This document shows, one piece after another, positions 16,882-26,008 of a DNA stretch of 32,753 nucleotides. The first letter of the stretch is position 1. Every line of letters begins with the position of its first letter. This stretch comes from Treponema sp. (GTDB lineage Bacteria > Spirochaetota > Spirochaetia > Treponematales > Treponemataceae), in contig JAKSTJ010000029.1 of assembly GCA_024402635.1 (NCBI GenBank), positions 1 through 32,753 of the forward strand. The letters are read 5' to 3'. Made by a program: the position numbers and the translations under genes. The notes beneath the pieces were generated by a model. That model saw only the letters and a list, made by a program, of their open reading frames with translations, was not told the DNA's origin and did not search any database.

Positions 16882-18510
16882 CTATATAATATTTGGCACC
16901 TTTGAAGGAATTTTTTTCTTTTTTAAATATTTCAATGGATGAATATCAAATGCATTTGGACTCCAGCCAGAAATACCTTCAAGATTTATTACATTCATAG
17001 ACATATTATGATTAATTGGAATAATCATATAATCATCCAGAAGTATTGATTCAGCTTGTCCTAATAATTTATAACGTTCACTATCCGAACAAGAAGCTGC
17101 TTCGTCTAGAAGTCTGTCAAATTCTGAATTTTTCCAGCCAGAATCATTTAAAGATGAATCACTTCTAAATAATTCTAAAAATGCCAATGGGTCTGCAAAA
17201 TCTCCAATCCATGAATAAGAAAACATATCTGATTTTGAAGAACCAATTGATTCATAATAAACAGCACCAGGAATCTTTAAAACAGAAACTTCAACTCCTA
17301 ATTCACCCCAGCTGTCTTTTAAAAGTTTAATGTCATTATCAGATAATCCAAATTCAGGAATTTCAAGAGTGATAGAAATTTTAGTTTCAGCGGAAATGCC
17401 TGCTTCTTTTTTTGCTGCATCAATCAATTTTCCAGCTTCAATTTTATCTGTATAACTAAAACCTTCTATTACAGGATAACCTTGCAATGGATAAACAAAA
17501 GTTTCTGCAGGGAAATACAAATCTTTTCTAATTCCATCCCAAGGAACAGCTTCTAACAATGCCTGTCTGAATTTTTTATTTTCCCAGATTTTGTTATCAC
17601 CCACATGTCTGTCCCCGATTTTAAAGAACAGATAAGAAGTTCCAAACAAAGCGTTATAAACAAAAGATTTCTGATTAATCAATTTAGTATAATTGGCAGT
17701 TCCAGAAATCCAGTCTACCATTCCAGTATTATAATAATAGGTATTTTCATCACCATTATTACTCTGAATAAAAGTTATCTGCTCAATTTCAACTTTATCT
17801 TTATCCCAGTAATTTCTATTCTTTTTTAAAACCAGAGTTTTATCTTTCTGTTCTGCAATTACATAAGGACCTGAAAAAACATTTGGTTTATCACTTATAA
17901 TTGCAAAGGCCGGATGACAAAAAAGTTTAGGAAGATAATTGGCTGGTTTACAAAGATGAATTAAAAGAACATCTTTTGAAGTTGCATAAATTCCAACATC
18001 TTCTTCTTTTCCAGTACCAGTTCTAAATTCTTTTGCACCTTCAATAACATCTAAAAGTGATGAATATGGGGCATTTTTGGTAGATAAAAGTTTTATCCAT
18101 GTACGTCTTACATCTTCAGCTGTAATTTGAGTTCCATCACTGAATTTTGCTTTAGGATTAATGGTAAAAGTCCATCTTTTTTTATCTCTGGCAACTTTAT
18201 ATCCGGAAGAAATTCCTGGAACAGGTTCCAAAGTTGAAGGATTATAAGAAAAAAGCCCTTCGTATAATCCCGTCAAAATCTGAGAATCATCCGAATGGCT
18301 TGTTAAATGTGGATCAAGAACATGAGGACCTTCGTTTTCAATAATAACAAATGTATTTAATTCATTTAGTTCTACTGAAACTTCCGATTTTTCCTTTTCT
18401 TTTTTATTATTATTTGTATTTGGTTCCAATTTACCGGCACCAAATAATCCAACTGCAAAAAAAGACAAAAGTGACAGAGAAATAATTTTCTTTATGTTAA
18501 TTTTTATCAT
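16882..18510 (-). CDS. Family 5 extracellular solute-binding protein (oligopeptide type)
   Basis: The 542-residue protein has a signal peptide (about 1-24) and the body of an SBP_bac_5 / OppA-type binding protein. Family features include the early VLDPHLTSHSDDSQILTGLYEGL, then the WTFTINPKAKFSDGTQITAEDV segment, and FRQALLEAVPWDG in the middle. It should bind peptides outside the inner membrane for ABC import, but no permease or ATPase genes are adjacent. The export signal (GLFGAGKLEP) has no Cys where a lipoprotein would have its lipobox, so membrane anchoring by lipid is not supported. The ATG overlaps the stop of the upstream 469-residue gene by 4 bases, indicating translational coupling. 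Confidence 0.9.
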   Translation of the reverse strand: MIKINIKKIISLSLLSFFAVGLFGAGKLEPNTNNNKKEKEKSEVSVELNELNTFVIIENEGPHVLDPHLTSHSDDSQILTGLYEGLFSYNPSTLEPVPGISSGYKVARDKKRWTFTINPKAKFSDGTQITAEDVRRTWIKLLSTKNAPYSSLLDVIEGAKEFRTGTGKEEDVGIYATSKDVLLIHLCKPANYLPKLFCHPAFAIISDKPNVFSGPYVIAEQKDKTLVLKKNRNYWDKDKVEIEQITFIQSNNGDENTYYYNTGMVDWISGTANYTKLINQKSFVYNALFGTSYLFFKIGDRHVGDNKIWENKKFRQALLEAVPWDGIRKDLYFPAETFVYPLQGYPVIEGFSYTDKIEAGKLIDAAKKEAGISAETKISITLEIPEFGLSDNDIKLLKDSWGELGVEVSVLKIPGAVYYESIGSSKSDMFSYSWIGDFADPLAFLELFRSDSSLNDSGWKNSEFDRLLDEAASCSDSERYKLLGQAESILLDDYMIIPINHNMSMNVINLEGISGWSPNAFDIHPLKYLKKKKIPSKVPNII

Positions 18511-19916
18511 TTAGTAATTCCTAATTTTTGATATTGTTCCTGCTCTTCCTTATAAGAAAGATATTCGCCCCTCTTCTTATTAACAGCGATAATTGCATTT
18601 CGATACGAAGATAAATCAATTTTTAAACCTTTTACCTTAGGACGAAGCAGAATTTCAACATTACTTTTAAAATATTCATCAAGGGAATTAATAGTTGTAA
18701 ATAAAGTTTGATTTTCTGAAATCTGTTTATTAATGAAAGATAAAATTGCAGTTTCTTCCGCACTTTCTATTTTTGCATATTCAGGACCTTTTATTCCAAG
18801 GCCGTTATAAATTTTACTTTTTTTAGATAAATCTTCCAGAAAATCCTGAACCTGAATTTTCACAATAGATTTATTTCCAGTTTTTGTATCTGTTACAGGA
18901 ATAGAACAAACTTTTGGTTTATCTTTAATACCAAAGATATTTTTAAATAATTTCTTTAATTTTGCTCCAAAGCCTTTTCTATCTGCAAACAAAAGATCAA
19001 AATTATCTTTAATTTTTGTAAACATTGCATCAATAATTGGAGAAATTGCACCAAAAAGAAGAACTGTCTGCATCAGCATAAATTTTGGATCTGGACCTTT
19101 TGTAGTCCGCTCAACTTCTTTTTGCTGAATGCCCAGTTTTGCAAGAAGTTTATCCCGTAAAACAATTGCATTAACTCCCTGATCTTCATTTACAATTTCT
19201 GTAACAGCATCAGAAGATAAAGCTTTTTTTCCTGTTACTTTTGAATAAAGACGCTTAATTTCTGCAGCTTCGGCTTCTGGTGAAGAATAGGCATTTGTTT
19301 TATCAAAATCAGGATGTTCAATAACTTCCTTTCTGATTCTTCCTTTATAAAGTTCTTTATTAAAATCATTAATTTCAACAAGTTTTTTTGAAATATAAAG
19401 AACATTTTTCTTACATTTTTCAAGATTATCACCAAGAGTACTAATAAGAACTGCAGAACTATTAATTTTTGCATGACCAATTGCAACTGCCAAAGCTCTT
19501 GTATTACAGTGAGTGTTATTAGGTGAAAGATTATTCCAGTCAAAAGTTTTATTTATATCAAGAAGAGTTTTAATTTTAGAGGAAGATAAATTTTCTATAG
19601 AAAAACGGAAATAAGTACAAATAAAATCAAGCATCATTTCATATTCTGAAAATCTTGTGCCTAAAACATTCGAAGCTTCCTGATCCTGAAAAGGAGATGC
19701 ATCTAAAGGTGCAATATCAGAAATTCTTCTGTCCAATTTATATGGATCTGGATTAATTACATCCTTTTTTACGAGAAATTCATTAATATTTTTAACACAG
19801 GTATAAATCAAACGGTAAGCTTCAACTAATTCCAGTAAATCTGTTGAATTATACCATTCTGTTTTCTTTGAAAGTGCTACTTCAAGTCGTTGATTAAAAA
19901 TTGTATTATCTTCCAT
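18507..19916 (-). CDS. Uncharacterised, mostly helical cytoplasmic protein coupled to the solute-binding protein
   Basis: I do not recognise this 469-residue product. No signal peptide or clear membrane helix is seen, apart from a short hydrophobic run near 283-300 (MLMQTVLLFGAISPIIDAMF). The sequence is predicted mainly alpha-helical and charged, with a basic patch GFGAKLKKLFKNIFGIKDKPK around 325-345. Its stop overlaps the start of the family 5 binding-protein gene by 4 bases, so the two are made together and may act together. Treponema pallidum, as I recall, also has a hypothetical gene next to its oppA; this synteny would need confirming. No Shine-Dalgarno sequence is evident before the ATG. 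The divergent pepT-like gene begins 113 bases away. Confidence 0.8.
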   Translation of the reverse strand: MEDNTIFNQRLEVALSKKTEWYNSTDLLELVEAYRLIYTCVKNINEFLVKKDVINPDPYKLDRRISDIAPLDASPFQDQEASNVLGTRFSEYEMMLDFICTYFRFSIENLSSSKIKTLLDINKTFDWNNLSPNNTHCNTRALAVAIGHAKINSSAVLISTLGDNLEKCKKNVLYISKKLVEINDFNKELYKGRIRKEVIEHPDFDKTNAYSSPEAEAAEIKRLYSKVTGKKALSSDAVTEIVNEDQGVNAIVLRDKLLAKLGIQQKEVERTTKGPDPKFMLMQTVLLFGAISPIIDAMFTKIKDNFDLLFADRKGFGAKLKKLFKNIFGIKDKPKVCSIPVTDTKTGNKSIVKIQVQDFLEDLSKKSKIYNGLGIKGPEYAKIESAEETAILSFINKQISENQTLFTTINSLDEYFKSNVEILLRPKVKGLKIDLSSYRNAIIAVNKKRGEYLSYKEEQEQYQKLGITK

Positions 19917-20017
19917 TTCATTAACATCGGCAGAATTTACCCTAAAGTTTAGACTTTTTTTGCATCCCCCTTTTCACTCCCCTAAAGATTCCTCTTTAAT
20001 AAACAACTTTTATCTAT

Positions 20018-20023
20018 TAAAAT
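20018..20023 (+). promoter_or_regulatory. -10 box of the pepT-like gene (leaderless type)
   Basis: TAAAAT ends 6 bases before the ATG at 20030 with no Shine-Dalgarno sequence. The -35 (TTTAAT at 19995-20000, 17-base spacer) is weak. Confidence 0.4.
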
Positions 20024-20029
20024 GAATCT

Positions 20030-21208
20030 ATGAACAAAATTTCGGATTCAAAAGAATACAAAGAAAAACTTTTAAATAGATTTACAGACTATGTTCAAAT
20101 CTGGTCTGAAAGCAACGGTGAAGCTGCCGATAAAGGCATTTTTCCTTCTACAATACAGCAATTTGAGTTTGCTAAAAAACTGCAACAGGAATTAAACAAA
20201 ATTGGCATGGAAGATGTTCAGATAACTCCTGATTGCTACGTATATGCAAGAAAATCTGCTTCTAAAGGCATGGAAAATATTGATTCCGTTTTGCTGATGG
20301 CTCATATGGATACTGTAGACGAAGTTTCCGGCAAAAATGTCAAACCAGTCCTTACTAAAAAAGATGATGATATTATCATTTCTTCTGATGAAACCACTCT
20401 CTTAGGAGCAGACGATAAAGCAGGTATTAGTGCAATTATGACTGCTGCTGAATACCTTAATGAAAATCCAGATCTTCCACATTGTGCTTTTGAAATAATG
20501 TTTTCTCCTGATGAAGAAACTGGACACGGAATGGATAAAGTTCCCCTTAATTTAATAAAATCAAAATGCGCATACACAGTTGATGGAGGAGACTTAGGAG
20601 AATTAGAAACAGAATGTTTTAACGCCTGGTCTGGTACTATTGAATTTACAGGAAAAGCAACTCATACAGGAACTGCAAAAGCCGAAAAAATGATAAATGC
20701 AGCAGTAATGGCTTCCAATTTTATTGCAAATCTTCCACGTCATATGGCTCCAGAAACAACTTCCGGCCACGAAGGTTTTATTGCTGTTATGAGTATAAAC
20801 GGCGGAATTGAAACTGCAACAGTTGAGTTGCTATTACGTTCATTTAATATGGAAGAAATTGAACAGGAAAAACAAATAATTCTTGAAAATGCAAAAGCTG
20901 TTGAACTTTCGTTTGGCGGAAAAACAAAAGTTACTTTTCAACAGCAATATCTTAACATGAAAGAAAAACTAGAACAGAATCCAGATGTTATTAAAAGAAT
21001 TTCAGATGCATTTATAGAAGCAGGTGTTACTATAGTTAATTCCCCAATTCGTGGTGGAACAGATGGTTCAAGACTTACAGAAATGGGAATTCCAACTCCA
21101 AACATTTTTACAGGAGGACACAATTTTCATTCAAGAACTGAATGGTGTTCTCTAAACCAAATGTCTAAAGCTTCCGATATTTTAGTAAACCTTTTAATAA
21201 AAAAATAA
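20030..21208 (+). CDS. pepT: Peptidase T-like M20 aminopeptidase
   Basis: The 392-residue M20 metallopeptidase most resembles the tripeptidase PepT, which removes the N-terminal residue of tripeptides in the cytoplasm. The two-zinc site is complete: His92 and Asp94 in AHMDTVD, bridging Asp128 in GADDKAG, catalytic Glu162 and Glu163 in PDEETG, Asp185 in YTVDGG, and a C-terminal His in GGHNFHSRTEW (364 or 367). The dimerisation insert begins near residue 200 (SGTIEFTGKATHTGTAKAEK). It is slightly shorter than the usual 405-410 residues. With pepF and the oligopeptide-binding protein it fits peptide use as nutrient. murA follows after 22 bases, probably in the same operon. PepT-like M20 proteins of other specificity cannot be excluded. 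Confidence 0.88.
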   Translation: MNKISDSKEYKEKLLNRFTDYVQIWSESNGEAADKGIFPSTIQQFEFAKKLQQELNKIGMEDVQITPDCYVYARKSASKGMENIDSVLLMAHMDTVDEVSGKNVKPVLTKKDDDIIISSDETTLLGADDKAGISAIMTAAEYLNENPDLPHCAFEIMFSPDEETGHGMDKVPLNLIKSKCAYTVDGGDLGELETECFNAWSGTIEFTGKATHTGTAKAEKMINAAVMASNFIANLPRHMAPETTSGHEGFIAVMSINGGIETATVELLLRSFNMEEIEQEKQIILENAKAVELSFGGKTKVTFQQQYLNMKEKLEQNPDVIKRISDAFIEAGVTIVNSPIRGGTDGSRLTEMGIPTPNIFTGGHNFHSRTEWCSLNQMSKASDILVNLLIKK

Positions 21209-21230
21209 ATAACCCTCAGATGGAGAATAT

Positions 21231-22514
21231 ATGTACGAATACGTAATTGAAGGCGGTCATCCAATAAACGGAACAATTACTGCCAGCGGAAACAAAAATG
21301 CGGCACTTCCTTGTTTAGCTGCAACTTTATTAACAGCAGAACCTGTAATTCTTCATAACATTCCAGACATTGAAGATACTGGAGTTATGTTAAAAATTCT
21401 TGAAGCATTAGGTTCAAAAATAGAAAAACTGGATAAACACAGTTGGAAAATTCAAAATGATGATATAAAAACCAGTGAACTTCCAAAAGAACTTACAAAG
21501 AAAGTCAGAGGTTCAATTGTTTTTGCAGGACCACTTTTAGCAAGAACTGGAAAATGTGAAATGATGCCACCTGGAGGAGATGTAATTGGTCGCCGCCGTG
21601 TAGATACACACTTTCTGGCATTACAACAATTAGGCGCAAATATTTCTGCTCAGGGACACTTCTCTTTTTCTGCAAATAAACTTGTTGGTGCAGATATATT
21701 CCTTGATGAAGCATCTGTAACTGCGACAGAAAATGCTGTAATGGCTGCCGTTTTTGCAGAAGGAACAACATTAATTCAAAATGCAGCCAGCGAACCACAT
21801 ATTCAGGATACCTGTAAAATGCTTGTTGCAATGGGTGCAAAAATTTCTGGAATTGGTTCAAATATTATTACAATTGAAGGTGTAAAAAAACTTCACAGTT
21901 GTGAATATACAATTGGTCCTGACTATATTGAAATTGGTTCTTATATTGGTATGGCAGCAGCAACAAGAGGAAGTATTACAATTAAAGGAATTCGTCCTGC
22001 TGAAATGAGACCATTAACAAACTCTTTCAATAAAATTGGTATTAACTGGCAGATTTCAGGAGATGAATTAACAGTTTCTTCAATGCAGAACATGAAAGTA
22101 AATGCTGATTTAGGAAATATGATTCCAAAAATTGATGACATGCCTTGGCCAGGATTCCCAGCAGACTTAACTTCAATTATGACAGTAGTTTCTACTCAGG
22201 TTGAAGGTACAGTTTTGATTTTTGAAAAAATGTTTGAAAGCCGAATGTTCTTTGTAGATAAACTTATAACAATGGGTGCAAAAATTACACTTTGTGATCC
22301 ACACAGAGCAGTTGTAAGCGGACCAAGCATGCTTCACGGAGAAATTCTTGTTTCTCCAGATATTCGAGCCGGAATGGCAATGGTAATTGCTGCAATGTGT
22401 GCTCACGGAGAAAGCCGAATCCGTAACGTATACCAGATTGAACGTGGTTATGAAGATTTAGTAGGAAGATTGCAAAGCTTAGGAGCTCACATTAAAAAAG
22501 TCGAAGCAGAATAA
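21231..22514 (+). CDS. murA: UDP-N-acetylglucosamine 1-carboxyvinyltransferase
   Basis: MurA transfers enolpyruvate from PEP to UDP-GlcNAc, the first committed step of peptidoglycan synthesis in the cytoplasm. The 427-residue length is standard. Lys22 and Asn23 lie in the SGNKNAALP motif. The catalytic loop reads PPGGDVIGRRRVDTH, with Asp117 at the position of the usual Cys (Cys115 in E. coli). This Cys-to-Asp change occurs naturally in some bacteria (Mycobacterium tuberculosis, Chlamydia and Borrelia are reported examples) and makes MurA insensitive to fosfomycin while keeping activity. TGGAG lies 5 bases before the ATG. It follows the pepT-like gene closely and is followed by repeat hairpins that may end transcription. 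Confidence 0.97.
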   Translation: MYEYVIEGGHPINGTITASGNKNAALPCLAATLLTAEPVILHNIPDIEDTGVMLKILEALGSKIEKLDKHSWKIQNDDIKTSELPKELTKKVRGSIVFAGPLLARTGKCEMMPPGGDVIGRRRVDTHFLALQQLGANISAQGHFSFSANKLVGADIFLDEASVTATENAVMAAVFAEGTTLIQNAASEPHIQDTCKMLVAMGAKISGIGSNIITIEGVKKLHSCEYTIGPDYIEIGSYIGMAAATRGSITIKGIRPAEMRPLTNSFNKIGINWQISGDELTVSSMQNMKVNADLGNMIPKIDDMPWPGFPADLTSIMTVVSTQVEGTVLIFEKMFESRMFFVDKLITMGAKITLCDPHRAVVSGPSMLHGEILVSPDIRAGMAMVIAAMCAHGESRIRNVYQIERGYEDLVGRLQSLGAHIKKVEAE

Positions 22515-22523
22515 TAAAAACAC

Positions 22524-22615
22524 GTCACCCTGAATTTATTTCAGGGTCTCACTAAGATAGATAAACAAAAAAAAGAGGGATGCTGAACTTTTATCATTCG
22601 TCATCCCGAACTTGT
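22524..22615. repeat. Two palindromic repeat copies downstream of murA, one truncated
   Basis: Copy one (22524-22552) has arms ACCCTGAA and TTCAGGGT around TTTAT and ends in TCTCAC as in the family. Copy two begins GTCATCCCGAACTTGT (22600-22615) but its right arm is replaced by AGACACG, so it is truncated. Between them GGGATGCTGAA (22577-22587) pairs imperfectly with TTCGTCATCCC (22597-22607). The cluster fills most of the 131 bases between the convergent ends of murA and the next gene and could act as a weak terminator. Confidence 0.75.
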
Positions 22616-22645
22616 AGACACGTTTTTTCAAACTTGTGTTAGTAT

Positions 22646-23680
22646 TTATTTTGTATCTGGGTAAAGTGCATCGATACATACATCCTGATACTTTGATCCT
22701 GGATAAACTTCTAGGATTTCGAAAGTTACAATCTGATTTTTTTCTGGATTTGCACTAACCAAATCATTAATCATTATAAACTGCTTATTTTTTGTATCTT
22801 TTAACTCTACAATTTTTGATTTATTTCCAATAGTTACCTTCATTTTCTTTACACGAGCATTTTTCTCATATAAATCTGATTTCTGGTATCCATTGTAGAA
22901 TCCAAATGTATAATAATCTTTGAGATTCATTGTATATAAAGTAATTTTAGATCCAATTCCATTTGGATATTTTTTAGAATCAGCAACCCAAGGATTTCCA
23001 TCTTTTACATAAAGATTATCTGGCCAATATCTTACAACTCCATTTTTTGTTTCTTCCGAAAGATAATCGCCATAGTAACCAGTAACTGTACATAAATCTT
23101 CATAAATTTCAGGGTTGCAATTTTCAAGTGTTATTGCATCTATAGCAATGTAATTTTTTTCAGTTCCTTCATGTGGTACATAAACTTCAATATCAATTGT
23201 ATATTTTGACATAGTTGTTTTTGATGGGCATAGCTGGTCAATTGAAATAATCTGTTTTTTTGGAGTATCAGCTAAATGAAAATTGAGAGAATAACCTGTT
23301 TCTCTTACCGAAACAGTAATTAAATCAGCTCGTGAATATTTTTCGTAATTATCACCCTTTATATATCCATTGTAAATTGCAAGTGCTGGATAAAATTCTT
23401 CCACAGCATTCATTGTTAGTGTAATAATTCCATATGAACCTTTTTTATCTTTTGCCTTTGGAGCAATCCATGGATTTCCATCAGGAACTTTTAAATTTTC
23501 AACTTTATACGAAACATTTTTTCCGCCAACTTTTTCTGTAAGAAAATCATTACTTGAATATTGTAAATTTGCCTTTTTTATCATTTCTTCAGTAGATGCT
23601 GGTCCATCATTTTCTGCACTTGCAAAAACAGAAGTTACAGAAACCAAAACAATAAGTAATGAAACAAAAATCTTTTTCAT
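22646..23680 (-). CDS. Secreted protein with two NADase-type discoidin-like domains
   Basis: The 344-residue protein has a signal peptide (about 1-21, ending SVFASA) and two copies of one domain, about 45-190 and 200-344. Shared landmarks are DGNPW[IV]A, then [FI]YNGY.K.D.YEK..R, a Lys/Leu-rich strand, and a C-terminal [IC].IDA[IL]. The second copy (FYNGYQKSDLYEKNARVKKM, then YPGSKYQDVCIDAL) closely fits the domain called NADase-type glycan-binding, a discoidin-like fold found near bacterial NAD glycohydrolases. No catalytic domain is attached, so the protein is probably a periplasmic or surface binding protein. AGGAGA precedes the ATG by 8 bases. It lies 58 bases after the radical SAM gene on the same strand but has its own promoter-like sequence. 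Confidence 0.78.
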   Translation of the reverse strand: MKKIFVSLLIVLVSVTSVFASAENDGPASTEEMIKKANLQYSSNDFLTEKVGGKNVSYKVENLKVPDGNPWIAPKAKDKKGSYGIITLTMNAVEEFYPALAIYNGYIKGDNYEKYSRADLITVSVRETGYSLNFHLADTPKKQIISIDQLCPSKTTMSKYTIDIEVYVPHEGTEKNYIAIDAITLENCNPEIYEDLCTVTGYYGDYLSEETKNGVVRYWPDNLYVKDGNPWVADSKKYPNGIGSKITLYTMNLKDYYTFGFYNGYQKSDLYEKNARVKKMKVTIGNKSKIVELKDTKNKQFIMINDLVSANPEKNQIVTFEILEVYPGSKYQDVCIDALYPDTK

Positions 23681-23703
23681 TTTTAAAATCTCCTATAAAT
23701 TTT

Positions 23704-23731
23704 ATTCTACAATAAAAAACCAATTAAACAA
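23704..23731 (-). promoter_or_regulatory. Possible promoter of the discoidin-like domain gene
   Basis: On the minus strand TTGTTT (23731-23726) and TAGAAT (23709-23704) are 16 bases apart. The resulting untranslated region of about 17 bases would include the AGGAGA ribosome-binding site. Confidence 0.4.
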
Positions 23732-23738
23732 GAAAAAA

Positions 23739-25958
23739 TTACACACAAACAAGTCCCTGACCTCGAAATGCCATTAATTTATTTTGCAAATCTTTATCGG
23801 CAGCTATTTTATCTAAAACAATTTTACGGTTTTCATCTGAAAGGCCAGGTCTTAAACTCCACAATAAATCACAAATTTCTGTTCGCTGTGAAGTTAATGG
23901 AGCTCTAGATTCTTCCTGTAAATACATCCAGCAAACATTTTTATTGCTGACATAAGGTTTTGAACCAAGCCAGAAAATTTTTTCAGGAACTAAAGGAGTT
24001 TGATTTGCCTTTGCCTTTGCTTTTTCGTATTTTTCAATTTCTCTTTCAATAAAATCCCGAGAAATTGTAGGATTTGGAACTTGAAAATCAAACCATTTGG
24101 TTACTTTCATATCCAGATTCTGACCATGCATCCAGGCATTTAAAGCATTATCAAGACAAGGGCCAAATTTATTAAATTTATTTTCACCTTCAAAATGAAG
24201 TTCATTTTTTGCAAAAATCGAATCAGTTTTTTTATTAAAAATTGGTTTAAGATCTTTATGTTCCCCTTTTTCCCATTCGCTAAAAACCTGAGAATTTTTT
24301 GTAAGAATAAACTTATGCCAGAATGCAGAATCCAAAAGACCAACTTCAAAAAACTGGCGAAGTGTTTCCATAGAATCAATAATTGATTGAGGAGTATCAT
24401 TCCAGAACCCATAAATCATATAAGCATGAACAAGAATTCCAGCTTCCTTAAATGCAGCACAGGCAGAAACAATAGATGAAAGGTCTGTCCCCTTGTTTAT
24501 ATTTTTTAATCCATTTCCAGTTGCAACTTCAAGGCCGGCAGAAACTCCTCCAAATCCGCCATAACTTAAAAAGTCAGCTAAATCCCGGGTAAAAGCCTTT
24601 TCAAAACGAATGTTTCCCCAATAATAAAGCTGATTTTGATTTTTACAATTCAAAAGTGCAAAATCCTTTAACAAGGCTGGAGGCAATGCTTCGTCTACAA
24701 AATGAATTCCATAAACTCCATTTTTTTTTGCAGTCTCAAAAAGCCCATTAAACAAAGGTTCCACATGAACCGGTTTATATCCGCAAACATAATCCAGCTG
24801 AGTATCACAGAAAGCACATTTATGCCAGTAACAACCGTGAGCCATATATGCTTTTATCCAGGTTCCATCTGACCAAAGTCTGTGCATAGGATTTTCATCA
24901 TCACATACTCTTGGATAAATACTAAAATCAATTCCAGTAAAATCCGGAACAAGATTTTCTGTCATTTTTTCTTCAAAGACTTGGATTTCCGAATCTTCCC
25001 ATTTTGGTTCTGAAATTTTATCTGCAAAAAAACGAAGCATCTTGTAAATAGAAGAACTGTCCCCTTTATTTTCCAGATCCAGCCAGGCTTTATATGAACC
25101 ATAGCCTCTGTCAAAACTGATTGCATCTGTATATTTAAATAATTCTTTTTCAGAAGTTTGACGTAATTCTGTATTTGGAAATCCTCCACCAATTGAAACA
25201 AAAGCAGCATTTCCAAAGTAATTTTTTATAAAACGACCAGTATAAAGTGCAGGTAAAAAAGTTCCCGCAAATGGTGATGAAATACAGAATAATGTTTTTT
25301 CATTTTCACTTATTTTTATATTTTTAACAAAATCTACTAAAACAGGCTCATAAAATTCTTTTAAAACCGGTGAATCAATATTTTTTTCCAGCTGAGCAAA
25401 ACTTGATTCATCTACAGTTAAACTTTCTGCATAGCGGATTAATGCAAAATTAGAATCAAAAACAGCAGTAATATAATCTGCAACATCTGCCAGTGCAAGT
25501 GAACATAAAAATCTTACATCGTCAGCAGTTGGATTATGATCTATATTTGAAAGAAAATTTTCCATACGGTTTCCTCTTGGAGCAAAAGGAGAAAAAAGAA
25601 ATTTATGGGTTAGTTCTCTTCCTGAAAAATTTTTATTTCCTGAACATAAAATTCCTGTAATAAAGTCAATCCATTCTATCCATTGCTGCTGGGTTGTAAC
25701 ATAACGACGCAAATTAAATGCAGTATTTTCATCACCAGAAGCTTCTGCTTTATCTGCCATTTGCAATGCTTTTGTTTCTGTAAGAGAAAATAATTTTGAA
25801 AGTCCAGTTTTTGAATAAATTGAATAGAACAATTTAATGCTCAAATCATACCAGGAAGATTCATGTCCTAAACTTTTAAAAAATGATTGTAAATACGCAC
25901 CAGAAGGATATGGAGAATTTAACTGTACCAATGGTGGCTGAATAATAATTACGTTCAT
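23739..25958 (-). CDS. Radical SAM protein with B12-binding-like N-terminal domain
   Basis: The 739-residue protein starts with a Rossmann-like segment (VIIIQPPLVQLNSPYPSGAY, then GGGFPNTELRQ near 245-260) resembling the cobalamin-binding domain of B12-dependent radical SAM enzymes. I do not see the DxHxxG motif that coordinates cobalt. The cluster-binding motif is GCYWHKCAFCDT with Cys376, Cys381 and Cys384, a CX4CX2C spacing instead of the canonical CX3CX2C. Later signatures are FVDEALPP, SAGLEVATGNGLKNINKGTD and HAYMIYGFWNDTPQS, typical of the TIM-barrel core. The substrate is unknown; relatives methylate or methylthiolate small molecules, lipids, RNA or peptides. A -10-like TATACT preceded by TG ends 6 bases before the ATG, with no Shine-Dalgarno sequence. 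Confidence 0.88.
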   Translation of the reverse strand: MNVIIIQPPLVQLNSPYPSGAYLQSFFKSLGHESSWYDLSIKLFYSIYSKTGLSKLFSLTETKALQMADKAEASGDENTAFNLRRYVTTQQQWIEWIDFITGILCSGNKNFSGRELTHKFLFSPFAPRGNRMENFLSNIDHNPTADDVRFLCSLALADVADYITAVFDSNFALIRYAESLTVDESSFAQLEKNIDSPVLKEFYEPVLVDFVKNIKISENEKTLFCISSPFAGTFLPALYTGRFIKNYFGNAAFVSIGGGFPNTELRQTSEKELFKYTDAISFDRGYGSYKAWLDLENKGDSSSIYKMLRFFADKISEPKWEDSEIQVFEEKMTENLVPDFTGIDFSIYPRVCDDENPMHRLWSDGTWIKAYMAHGCYWHKCAFCDTQLDYVCGYKPVHVEPLFNGLFETAKKNGVYGIHFVDEALPPALLKDFALLNCKNQNQLYYWGNIRFEKAFTRDLADFLSYGGFGGVSAGLEVATGNGLKNINKGTDLSSIVSACAAFKEAGILVHAYMIYGFWNDTPQSIIDSMETLRQFFEVGLLDSAFWHKFILTKNSQVFSEWEKGEHKDLKPIFNKKTDSIFAKNELHFEGENKFNKFGPCLDNALNAWMHGQNLDMKVTKWFDFQVPNPTISRDFIEREIEKYEKAKAKANQTPLVPEKIFWLGSKPYVSNKNVCWMYLQEESRAPLTSQRTEICDLLWSLRPGLSDENRKIVLDKIAADKDLQNKLMAFRGQGLVCV

Positions 25959-25964
25959 AAAATC

Positions 25965-25973
25965 AGTATAACA
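25965..25973 (-). promoter_or_regulatory. Extended -10 promoter of the radical SAM gene (leaderless type)
   Basis: On the minus strand TGTTATACT forms an extended -10 element (TGnTATACT) whose last base is 6 bases from the ATG at 25958. A -35 is poor (TCGAAA at 17 bases), as is common with extended -10 promoters. Confidence 0.5.
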
Positions 25974-26008
25974 TTAATTTTATTGTATTTCGACTGTGTA
26001 AAAAAAAA

